DNA of 6,547 nucleotides from Chloroflexota bacterium (GCA_003353825.1 PIVW01000336.1:1-6547), one strand, 5' to 3'; shown: positions 1 to 6,507, counted from the first letter of the stretch. Notes: generated by a model from the sequence alone, not told the origin. Numbers and translations: made by a program.

Positions 1-237
1 CACAAACCGGGCGAAACCCTACCCTCCTCCCGCCTGATCCAGGCCGAACTGGTGGAAAGCGACCGCCTGCCCGCCGACCTGGCCGCCCGCCTTTCACAAG
101 TACGTGAACTGACTGCCCCACCCGAACAAGGCGAAGACGCCCCACCCCCCTCTTTGCAAACTGCCGAGAGTTTCATTCAGGCCGTGCAAGAGTGCCTGGA
201 GTTGGGAGAGCGATTGGCAGTAGAGGCCGAGTTGTAG
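1..237 (+). CDS. C-terminal part of an unrecognised protein (5' end outside the window)
   Basis: The frame is open from the first base to a TAG at 235-237, followed at once by TAA, so the last 78 residues of a longer protein are visible. The end is hydrophilic. It has a leucine- and acid-rich helix-like stretch (LPADLAARLSQVREL), then a proline- and glutamate-rich linker (PPEQGEDAPPP), then a second amphipathic segment (ESFIQAVQECLELGERL). No catalytic motif is visible and I do not recognise the family. The stop abuts or overlaps the place where the degenerate addB-like start lies (237-239). I infer that the two genes once formed a tightly coupled operon, which makes a DNA-repair role possible but unproven. 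A GTG at 52 could act as a start, but the open frame runs upstream of it, so a truncated view of a longer gene is more likely. Confidence 0.75.
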   Translation, partial: HKPGETLPSSRLIQAELVESDRLPADLAARLSQVRELTAPPEQGEDAPPPSLQTAESFIQAVQECLELGERLAVEAEL

Positions 238-350
238 TAAAACTCCTCCTCACCTCTGCCGAACACAACACCGACCATGACATCCAATAGATTCGGGACG
301 TGCGCTCAACCCAACCACTGGTCCCGATCTGGGTGATCTTGCCTAACCAA
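237..350 (+). pseudogene. Remnant of the 5' end of an addB-like gene
   Basis: Read from AAA at 240, the frame gives KLLLTSAEHNTDHDIQ, a stop at 288-290, then IRDVRSTQPLVPIWVILPNQ. This parallels residues 2-39 of the intact protein encoded at 3147-6368. From 276 to 350 the DNA aligns without gaps to 3189-3263, with 63 of 75 bases identical and one identical run of 23 bases (318-340 against 3231-3253). From 240 to 275 the match is weaker and one codon is missing. The position equivalent to the start codon reads GTA (237-239), one change from GTG, and would overlap the upstream TAG stop by one base. The CAA-CAG pair became CAA-TAG, and the Walker A residues are lost. Similarity ends at about 350. 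I read it as the original 5' end of the addB-like gene, left behind when the R-M gene inserted. Confidence 0.88.
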
Positions 351-448
351 AATCATACCTTTTCTGTACCGTTCGAGCTGATTACGACGTCGGTGTCTCC
401 GGGATTGGCATCAAAACTCGCTGCGCCACCCTACCTGCTATTTTCCTC
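351..448. other. Left junction between the addB remnant and the R-M gene
   Basis: These 98 bases lie between the end of addB similarity and the stop codon of the reverse-strand R-M gene. They match neither the addB-like gene nor any element I recognise, and are probably the 3' flank that travelled with the R-M gene. I see no convincing terminator hairpin followed by a T-run on either strand. A short imperfect inverted match to the right flank lies at 359-369. Confidence 0.5.
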
Positions 449-3031
449 TCACCATACGAGATTGAGTTCAGTCTGCACTTCAATCCGCAGCCAGTCCGGC
501 ACATCCTGTAATCGCAGGTCAGCGAGTTCCTTCGGCTCAAGTTTATGTAAACCACCGCCGTATGTCCGCCCTGCTCGCACAACATGCTCTCGTGTCAGGC
601 CATTGAGGATATCAAGAAGTGCCAACCTGCGATCTTCACGCCCATCTATTAATGCATTTACTAGCGGCTTGGGATAAAGGAGAAGGAAAACGTTAGCAGC
701 GATGGCCTGGGACAAGTTGAGAAAAAAGCGAAAGGGATTCGCCGACTTTGAACGGCTCCTGGACATATAGGTCACCATATACATAGCCGGTTGGCGCTGC
801 TCCTGCAAATACCATATCTTGCGGTTTGCGCAAAGGTAACCGTCAGGAACGCCTTTTGACTCCCCCAACTCGAGATACCGCCACAAGTCAGGGTACTGCG
901 TCCGCAGGCTGTCGGGCGGCATATTGCAATCCAAAAGGTACCGGGCGCGGGGTATTTTTGGGAATCCTCTCGCATCAGCCCTAATCACAGATTCGCTGAT
1001 ATATCGGGGACTTGGAAGAATCGGCTTGAGGAATCGGTTGGGTATATTATACTCGTCGATGATGTTCTGATCTATGATGAAAAAGCCATTAGCGCCAGTT
1101 GCGATCCCGCGCTTGATGTCAAAAACATCGCCCAGGCGAACACCATTTCTCTCATTGTCAAAACGTGAATCGATGCCATCATAAGACCATTTGTTGAAAG
1201 ATGAAAGCGTTTCCGAACTGATTGTTTGAATTTTCGTAGGCTCGCTCGTAATTCCCCCATACGAAAACTCGAACTCGTGCGGACCGGTAGGCGCTTGTTT
1301 CACATAGGTGATAATGCAAGAAGAAACCAACGCATCGTCGAATTGTACATCTGTGGGATCGAATTGATGGATTCGCTTCAGAGTGACATGGTGGAGCACG
1401 TATTCGCGCAGTACCCGGCCATAATTGACGGACAGGAATTCACTCGGGATCAGCCACGACGCGACGCCGCCAGACTGGAGGAGAGCGTGAGAGAGCAGGA
1501 TGAAATAAACGTAAAGCCCACTCAAACCGCTTGGCTTGAGTTGAAGTTCCCTTTCGATTCGTTGCCGCAACTCTAGCTTCAGCTTGGAAGACAGATGGTG
1601 GTGTCTGACATAAGGTGGGTTGGTGCAAAGAAGATTGTACGATTCTCGCCGTTCGGACGCTTTGGAGAAGTCTGCGAAATCAGCGTTGATAACCTCATAA
1701 GGTTGTTTAGGCCAGAGGCTTGCAGCAGCGCTCGCATATTCGGGATCGACCTCAACTCCGGTGGCGAGATTGATTCGCCCCATCAGTGCATGAGATTCCA
1801 AGGCGTTGAAGAAAACACCTGTCCCTAGAGCAGGTTCCAGGAATAATATTTCCTGCCCACTGACAGATATTGAAAAGGTATACTTGACAATGTCCCTTGC
1901 CAGTGCGAATGGCGTAGAGAACTGACCCAAGCGGTTACGTTGAAGCTGTGTCCGCTTTTCGTCGATATTTTTCTGGCGAGAGAAGCGCAATGACTCTTTG
2001 GCGCCACTGGGCGTCGTATAGATCGCCTGCCCCTCAGCTACCCGGCTCCCTGATTCCTCAGGTTCGTGAAGTAACAAATCCAGATCCGAGAGACGGTGCT
2101 CCCATATCCAATCTATCCCTTCCGATGCTTCATACCCCAAATACCCCGGCTCGAAATAACCGCAGAGAAAGAGTAAATATTTGACAGATTCGCCGAAGCG
2201 GGATGCCAACTGACGGTACTTTTGGGCCTCTTCTTTTCGCCGTTTGTTTGTATTCGTGGCGTCGCCGGCCGACTTGGCTTCGATGAGGAAGGGCACATCA
2301 CCCAATTTGGCCGTCTGTGGCTGAATAATGCAATCTACAGGTATATTGACAACATCCTTGCCATCACCAACGTGAACATTCATGCGGAAAGCAAAACTGC
2401 CTGGCAGCAGCTGTAAGATGCTATCGACACTTCCAGACAGAACACTCGTGTAGCCTCTGCTGCTAAGCCATGCTTCGATAGTAGCTAGCTGTCGCTGCTC
2501 CTGAGCATTGCGTATAATAGGATCGGCAGCAGCCCCGCAGAGCCTATCGGCCACCACCATGGCGGCTCGTGTGATTTGCTCTTCGGTTGGCTCCTCGGCA
2601 TCTTCGAGCCACGGAAATAAATCTCTGTCTGCAAGCTCGACAATGGTATCGCTGATTCTCTGCACCTGTTCTATCTGCTCCGCCTTCGGCATGCGCGGAG
2701 GCATACGCGGCGGGATACCCGATTTCCCCTCCATTGATAATACCAAATTCTTGTTGAGATGCGCTAGACCCACCAAGCGATCCCGGGCGATAGGAGGAGC
2801 GCAGACCATCCGCAGTGTTGGCAAAACGCCTGGGTTCGTCTGAAGGTTCTCTGGAGAGATGTTTCTTAAAAAGTCGGTCATCTCCAATGCATCCGCAACC
2901 TGAACAGTCGTCTCCGCTCTCTGAGCTCTGAACGCTAAAGGGGCAAATCGGAGAAACCAATCGTTATAAAAGTCGATCGACCTTTCAACATCAGCTTTCC
3001 ATAAGTGCGGCTTGTCAGCGTTGATTGGCAT
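449..3031 (-). CDS. Fused XamI-family restriction endonuclease and N6-adenine DNA methyltransferase
   Basis: This is a single 860-residue reading frame. Residues 1-320 resemble the XamI restriction endonuclease family: the opening INADKPHLWKADVERSID, the central ADRLCGAAADPIIRNAQEQR, and the LFLCGYFEPGYLGYEASEG block. The probable PD-(D/E)xK active site is D233 in NIPVD followed by E251-A-K253 in LIEAKSAGD. A linker at about 322-360 leads to a gamma-type amino-methyltransferase. It has motif X-like LGQFSTP (368-374), motif I FLEPALGTGVFF (397-408, S-adenosylmethionine binding) and motif IV NPPY (471-474, N6-adenine catalysis). Residues from about 630 on, starting RLGDVFDIKRG, look like a target-recognition region. 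In known XamI and SalI systems the nuclease and methylase are separate proteins, so this is a type IIC-like fusion. XamI cuts GTCGAC; sharing that target is inference. The ATG at 3031 has a good ribosome binding site and gives the family-typical N-terminus. The gene points against its neighbours, and by eye its DNA is poorer in G+C than the addB-like gene, which fits horizontal acquisition. Confidence 0.9.
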   Translation of the reverse strand: MPINADKPHLWKADVERSIDFYNDWFLRFAPLAFRAQRAETTVQVADALEMTDFLRNISPENLQTNPGVLPTLRMVCAPPIARDRLVGLAHLNKNLVLSMEGKSGIPPRMPPRMPKAEQIEQVQRISDTIVELADRDLFPWLEDAEEPTEEQITRAAMVVADRLCGAAADPIIRNAQEQRQLATIEAWLSSRGYTSVLSGSVDSILQLLPGSFAFRMNVHVGDGKDVVNIPVDCIIQPQTAKLGDVPFLIEAKSAGDATNTNKRRKEEAQKYRQLASRFGESVKYLLFLCGYFEPGYLGYEASEGIDWIWEHRLSDLDLLLHEPEESGSRVAEGQAIYTTPSGAKESLRFSRQKNIDEKRTQLQRNRLGQFSTPFALARDIVKYTFSISVSGQEILFLEPALGTGVFFNALESHALMGRINLATGVEVDPEYASAAASLWPKQPYEVINADFADFSKASERRESYNLLCTNPPYVRHHHLSSKLKLELRQRIERELQLKPSGLSGLYVYFILLSHALLQSGGVASWLIPSEFLSVNYGRVLREYVLHHVTLKRIHQFDPTDVQFDDALVSSCIITYVKQAPTGPHEFEFSYGGITSEPTKIQTISSETLSSFNKWSYDGIDSRFDNERNGVRLGDVFDIKRGIATGANGFFIIDQNIIDEYNIPNRFLKPILPSPRYISESVIRADARGFPKIPRARYLLDCNMPPDSLRTQYPDLWRYLELGESKGVPDGYLCANRKIWYLQEQRQPAMYMVTYMSRSRSKSANPFRFFLNLSQAIAANVFLLLYPKPLVNALIDGREDRRLALLDILNGLTREHVVRAGRTYGGGLHKLEPKELADLRLQDVPDWLRIEVQTELNLVW
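2688..2711. repeat. 12-bp tandem duplication inside the endonuclease domain
   Basis: The forward strand reads GGCATGCGCGGA then GGCATACGCGGC, two adjacent 12-mers with two mismatches. In the reverse-strand protein they encode a repeated PRMP within IPPRMPPRMPK (about residues 106-116). The XamI-family proteins I recall have a single PPRM here, so one copy is probably an in-frame duplication. It lies outside the predicted active site. Confidence 0.6.
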
Positions 3032-3035
3032 CTGT

Positions 3036-3041
3036 TCTCCT
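3036..3041 (-). promoter_or_regulatory. Ribosome binding site of the R-M gene
   Basis: On the reverse strand AGGAGA is followed by ACAG and then the ATG at 3031. This is a good Shine-Dalgarno match with short but acceptable spacing, and it supports the chosen start. It contrasts with the addB-like gene, which has none. Confidence 0.75.
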
Positions 3042-3048
3042 ATACTAG

Positions 3049-3077
3049 AATAAAGAGCACGCTGGTCTGAAAGTCAA
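3049..3077 (-). promoter_or_regulatory. Candidate promoter of the R-M gene
   Basis: On the reverse strand a -35-like TTGACT (3072-3077) is followed, 17 bases on, by a weak -10-like TTTATT (3049-3054). The placement, just upstream of the ribosome binding site, is sensible. The -10 match is only four of six, so this is tentative. Confidence 0.35.
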
Positions 3078-3146
3078 TTTCATGAAGCGATTGAAGTCAT
3101 TGTACACTGAAAAGCAGCTAATCCAAACACCATCTGCAACACAAAC

Positions 3147-6100
3147 ATGAAACTCATCCTCGCACCCGCAGGACAAGGCAAAACCGCACATACCATCCAA
3201 CAGATTCGGGCTGTACGCCCAACCCAGCCGCTGGTCCCGATCTGGGTGATCTTACCCAACCAGGAGCAGGTGCGAGCGTTTCGCCAGCGTTTGGCGCTTG
3301 CAGGTGGAGCGCTGGGCGTGGAAATCGACACATTCTATGGGATCTACACCAGGGTACTGGCGCTAGCGAGCGAACCCATGCCGCGTCTGTTCGCACCGGT
3401 GCAACATCGCCTGCTGCGGGCGGTCGTCGATACACTCTACGATGAGGGCGCACTGCTGCACTACGCGCCCCTACGCGACAAGCCCGGCTTCCTGCGCCGC
3501 CTGCGAGAACTCATTCTAGAATTGAAGCAAGCCAGGGTCGAGCCTCAGGTTTTCGGCAGGGCGCTGGTTGCTGAGCCACGGCGCTTGTCAGAGCTGGCGG
3601 GCATCTATCAGCATTATCAGGATTGGTTGCAGGACAGCGGTTGGGCCGATGCCGAGGGGCAGGGCTGGCTGGCAGCGCTTGCACTAAAAAAACACCCGCT
3701 GCTGGGCAGTAGCATCCATCTGTTGGCTATCGACGGCTTCGATGAATTTAATCCCACGCAGTTGGCTGTGTTACGCCTGCTCGCCCAGCGAGCAGACGAG
3801 ACCGTGGTCACGCTCACCGGCGAGATCGGCAATGCCCCCCGTGACGCCCACCGCCGTTTCACCCGCGCCCTGAATGACCTCCGCACCGCCTGCCCAGAGG
3901 TCGACATCCGCTCCCTCCCCGCTATGCCAACCGCAAAAAACCCAACCCTTACCTATCTGGAATCTGCGATCTTCACCACTTCGACTACACTCGAGACAAA
4001 CCCACAACCTTCACCAACCAACCTCCAACATACTATATCTCTCATCGAAGCCCGCAATCGCGCCGAAGAAACAGGCGCCGCCCTACGCTGGCTCAAGGAA
4101 CTCATCGTTCGCCAGGATGTGGAACCGTACGAAACCGCCGTGCTGGCCCGTGATCTCGAACCCTACCGCCCCTATCTTAACGAAACCGCCGACGAGTACG
4201 GCATGAAGCTGTACATCAGCGGAGGCGAGGAGTTAATCGCCCACCCAGCCATTGCCGCCTTTCTTCATCTACTTTCGTTGCCCGTGCTGGATTGGCCCCA
4301 ACGCACAGTGCTAGACGCCTGGCGCAGCCCTTATTTCGATTGGTCGTCGTTAGTAAATGCATCTGCTGGGATGTTCGAATCGGTCGAGAAAGCAGCAGGC
4401 CGGCTGGAGCAAGCCACACGCGGGAGCAGAATTATCGCAGGGCTGGCGCAATGGCGAGAGGCGCTGGAGCGTCGTGCACTGACCGACGTCGTCGACAGCG
4501 CCACAATCGACGAGGATCGGGCGCTAAAGGAAGGGCCCATCGGAGAAGAAGCTGCCATCCTCCTGCGCATGTTCGACCTCTTCGTCCGACTGTTAGAACC
4601 TGCCAAAGCAGCCCCGCTCGCGGCCCACATCGCCTTTGTCGAAGATCTAATCGGCCTTGATCCGGAGGCGAAAGTCGGAGGTCAGAGGTCGGGGGTCAGA
4701 AGCCGGAGGGCGGAGGTCGGAAGTCAGAAACCATCGAACGATATAGGTAACAGGCAACAGACAACAGGTTTAAACATCATCACTCAAGCCCGCGCCAACG
4801 ACGCCACTTGCGACCGGGACATAACCGCCTTGCAAGCATTCAAAGATGTATTGCGGGGACTGCTTCTCGCCGAAAACATCGCCTTCTCCATCCCCTCTGG
4901 CCCGGCCGCCGAACCCATGCCCTACCGGCGTTTTTATTCCGAGCTACGTGGAGCTGTCGAGGCATCTACCTACCGCTTACCCCAACCCAATCAGGCTGCA
5001 ACACTGGCGGCATCGATGCTACAGGCGCGCGGCGTTTCCTTCCGGGCTGTAGCACTTCTGGGCCTGTCAGAGGGTGAATTTCCAAAGCTGGAACGAGAAG
5101 ACCCATTGCTGCGTGACAGCGAACGCGAGTCCTTGCAAGAGCGTGATGTTAAAATACAGCCGCGCATACAAGGCGACGAGATCACACTATTTTACGAAGC
5201 TGTGACCCGCGCTCGCGAACACCTGTTGCTCACCCGTTCCAATCTCAGCGATGATGGCCAACCCTGGCAGCCATCGCCTTTTTGGCAAGAGGTCAGGCGG
5301 CTTGTAGATGTGCAGCCAGTGAATGCAGGCGTTACCCCCTCCCCTGCATCTGTGCCCGAATATCTGGCTCTAGCCGGGAATCTGGCTGCAGAGCAAACGC
5401 CTGCACTGGCCGAGAACTGGCATCAGGTGCAGCACGCCGCCGCCATCCTCGAAGCACGGCAGACGAGCGACGCGGCTGGCGTGTTCGACGGTGATGCCTC
5501 TGTCATCGCCAGCCAATTTCAGGGCTACTATTCGCCCGATCACGTGTGGAGCAGCAGCAGCCTGGAATCGTACGCTACCTGCCCTTTCCAGTTCTTCGTA
5601 CGCAACGGATTGGGTTTGGAGCCACACACAGAAGCCGAACAAGGATATGATGTTCTCATCCTCGGTAACATCTTCCATGCCGTGCTGGAAGAAATCTACC
5701 GGCAAGCGCGAGACCAGGGGGATTGGTCGCAGGCGGCGTTGCTGGCTCTGCTCCCAGACGTGTCCGGTACTATTTTCGATGCTGCCCCACGCCGCTACGG
5801 TTTCCGCCCCACCCCCTTGTGGGATTTCCAACGCCGAGAATTGGCGGATGTACTCGCTCGCAACTTGGTCGGGCTCAGCGAGATAGCCGGGGATTTCGCT
5901 CCACTTGAGTTGGAAGCGGCGTTCGGCCTGAAAGGTAACCCGCCTCTCGATATCAAAACAGAGGATGGATCGCTGCTGCTGCGTGGCTACATCGACCGTG
6001 TCGATCAGGACCAACACGGACACCTACGTATCATCGACTACAAATCAGGTTCTACGCCGATCCGCCCTAACGAACTGGACGAGGGCAAGCGCATCCAACT

Positions 6101-6368
6101 ACCGCTCTACGCTTTGGCGGCCGAGCAATCTCTGGGTTTGGGCGAGGTTGTTGGTGGCTTCTACTGGCACATCGGTTCGGCAAAAGCCAGTACACTTGCT
6201 TTAGAAAAGCAACCTGGCGGCGTGGAGAGCGCGCTCGCGACCGCCGTGGCATCTGCCTTCAGTCATGTGCGTAGCATTCACTCGGGCCGCTATTCGCCCA
6301 AACCACCTGCGAAAGGCTGCCCCGGGAGTTGTCCGGCCAAAGAATTTTGCTGGCAGTATCGCCCCTAA
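3147..6368 (+). CDS. addB: AddB-like ATP-dependent helicase/nuclease subunit with iron-sulfur PD-(D/E)xK nuclease domain
   Basis: This 1073-residue protein has the AddB architecture and is somewhat shorter than Bacillus AddB (about 1170). AddB partners AddA to unwind and resect double-strand breaks for RecA-dependent repair and to degrade linear foreign DNA. A Walker A-like APAGQGKT lies at residues 6-13, with alanine in place of the first glycine. A Walker B/motif II block, LLAIDGFDEFNPTQ, lies at 192-205. Later helicase-like blocks are VSFRAVALLGLSEGEFP (630-646) and FYEAVTRAREHLLLT (682-696). The C-terminal nuclease has H844 (GNIFHAVLEEI), D950 (RGYIDRVD), D964-Y-K966 (IIDYKSGS) and Q984-LPLY. 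C812 (YATCPFQFF) with C1058, C1062 and C1068 would bind a 4Fe-4S cluster. Residues 509-541 are a low-complexity insert from 7-bp repeats. The start is supported by the N-terminal Walker A and by the 240-350 remnant, which aligns from codon 2. There is no Shine-Dalgarno sequence. The partner addA is not in the window. Confidence 0.9.
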   Translation: MKLILAPAGQGKTAHTIQQIRAVRPTQPLVPIWVILPNQEQVRAFRQRLALAGGALGVEIDTFYGIYTRVLALASEPMPRLFAPVQHRLLRAVVDTLYDEGALLHYAPLRDKPGFLRRLRELILELKQARVEPQVFGRALVAEPRRLSELAGIYQHYQDWLQDSGWADAEGQGWLAALALKKHPLLGSSIHLLAIDGFDEFNPTQLAVLRLLAQRADETVVTLTGEIGNAPRDAHRRFTRALNDLRTACPEVDIRSLPAMPTAKNPTLTYLESAIFTTSTTLETNPQPSPTNLQHTISLIEARNRAEETGAALRWLKELIVRQDVEPYETAVLARDLEPYRPYLNETADEYGMKLYISGGEELIAHPAIAAFLHLLSLPVLDWPQRTVLDAWRSPYFDWSSLVNASAGMFESVEKAAGRLEQATRGSRIIAGLAQWREALERRALTDVVDSATIDEDRALKEGPIGEEAAILLRMFDLFVRLLEPAKAAPLAAHIAFVEDLIGLDPEAKVGGQRSGVRSRRAEVGSQKPSNDIGNRQQTTGLNIITQARANDATCDRDITALQAFKDVLRGLLLAENIAFSIPSGPAAEPMPYRRFYSELRGAVEASTYRLPQPNQAATLAASMLQARGVSFRAVALLGLSEGEFPKLEREDPLLRDSERESLQERDVKIQPRIQGDEITLFYEAVTRAREHLLLTRSNLSDDGQPWQPSPFWQEVRRLVDVQPVNAGVTPSPASVPEYLALAGNLAAEQTPALAENWHQVQHAAAILEARQTSDAAGVFDGDASVIASQFQGYYSPDHVWSSSSLESYATCPFQFFVRNGLGLEPHTEAEQGYDVLILGNIFHAVLEEIYRQARDQGDWSQAALLALLPDVSGTIFDAAPRRYGFRPTPLWDFQRRELADVLARNLVGLSEIAGDFAPLELEAAFGLKGNPPLDIKTEDGSLLLRGYIDRVDQDQHGHLRIIDYKSGSTPIRPNELDEGKRIQLPLYALAAEQSLGLGEVVGGFYWHIGSAKASTLALEKQPGGVESALATAVASAFSHVRSIHSGRYSPKPPAKGCPGSCPAKEFCWQYRP
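3150..3263 (+). repeat. Right copy of the duplicated addB 5' segment
   Basis: Codons 2-39 of the intact addB-like gene pair with the remnant at 240-350 in direct orientation. Identity is 63 of 75 bases over the 3' part (3189-3263) and lower, with one extra codon, over 3150-3188. The pair flanks the R-M gene. Recombination between the two copies could in principle excise it and restore one gene. Confidence 0.85.
4673..4728 (+). repeat. Degenerate heptanucleotide tandem array (8 units) inside addB
   Basis: Eight consecutive 7-mers fit RGTCRGA: AGTCGGA, GGTCAGA, GGTCGGG, GGTCAGA, AGCCGGA, GGGCGGA, GGTCGGA, AGTCAGA. The 56 bases are read through in the addB frame as about residues 509-528 (KVGGQRSGVRSRRAEVGSQK), unlike the surrounding sequence in composition. 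Similar purine-rich 7-bp arrays (short tandemly repeated repetitive sequences) are known in cyanobacteria and some other bacteria, usually between genes. Confidence 0.85.
4746..4768 (+). repeat. Second heptanucleotide array (3 units plus 2 bases) inside addB
   Basis: GGTAACA, GGCAACA and GACAACA followed by GG form a 7-bp repeat with consensus GRYAACA. It lies 17 bases after the first array and belongs to a different sequence family. It encodes about residues 534-541 (GNRQQTTG) and completes the low-complexity insert, after which normal protein sequence resumes at LNIITQARAND. Confidence 0.75.
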
Positions 6369-6419
6369 ACGCTAGGAGCATCAAGTAAGCAAGACTCCCG
6401 CACTCAATGGATGCCGGTA

Positions 6420-6428
6420 TGATACAAT
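6420..6428 (+). promoter_or_regulatory. Extended -10 promoter of the downstream gene
   Basis: TGATACAAT fits the extended -10 pattern TGnTAnnnT, with TACAAT matching five of six consensus bases. No good -35 is seen 17 bases upstream, as often for extended -10 promoters. Transcription would start near 6435, leaving a leader of about 85 bases before the ATG at 6521. Confidence 0.5.
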
Positions 6429-6507
6429 GGCACTGGGGTCGTTGAATGGGATTTGGTGAGACAAACAAATAGACATAATATTCCTCAAGATTACATCAAG
6501 CATATTC

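Larger units (their letters stand above)
3032..3146. other. Divergent spacer between the R-M gene and the addB-like gene
   Basis: This 115-base, A+T-richer spacer must drive the R-M gene leftwards and, unless read-through occurs, the addB-like gene rightwards. It has no reading frame for a controller (C) protein and shows no similarity to the tail of the upstream gene (1-237), so the duplication begins at or next to the addB-like start codon. No Shine-Dalgarno sequence precedes the ATG at 3147; the bases before it read CATCTGCAACACAAAC. A forward TACACT (3103-3108) could be a weak -10 element but lacks a matching -35. Confidence 0.6.

Noticed and set aside
300..677. Forward reading frame of 125 codons starting in the addB remnant
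   Set aside because: Its first ~17 codons are the decayed addB stub and the rest runs antisense through the end of the R-M gene, with no protein-like character of its own.
1980..2070. Split of the R-M gene into separate nuclease and methylase genes
   Set aside because: The frame is continuous through the linker with no stop, and I see no strong internal ribosome binding site and start before the LGQFSTP motif.
2544..2960. Reverse-strand open frame of 138 codons
   Set aside because: It overlaps the endonuclease domain in another frame, and the 860-residue frame contains the recognisable family motifs.
3041..3046. Forward TATACT as a -10 element for addB
   Set aside because: The -10 match is good, but the possible -35 sequences (TTGATT at 3021-3026, TTGTCA at 3012-3017) are 14 and 23 bases away. 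The site also overlaps the R-M ribosome binding site on the other strand.
3085..3095. Similarity of the right spacer to the upstream gene tail (shared AGCGATTG near 209 and 3086)
   Set aside because: The match is only eight bases and lies at different distances from the start codon, so it does not extend the duplication upstream of addB.
4673..4768. CRISPR array
   Set aside because: The repeats are 7 bp, contiguous, degenerate and inside a coding frame, with no spacers.
5370..6023. Reverse-strand open frame of 217 codons
   Set aside because: It lies wholly inside the nuclease-domain coding region of addB, whose forward frame carries the conserved motifs. It is a shadow frame of G+C-rich DNA.
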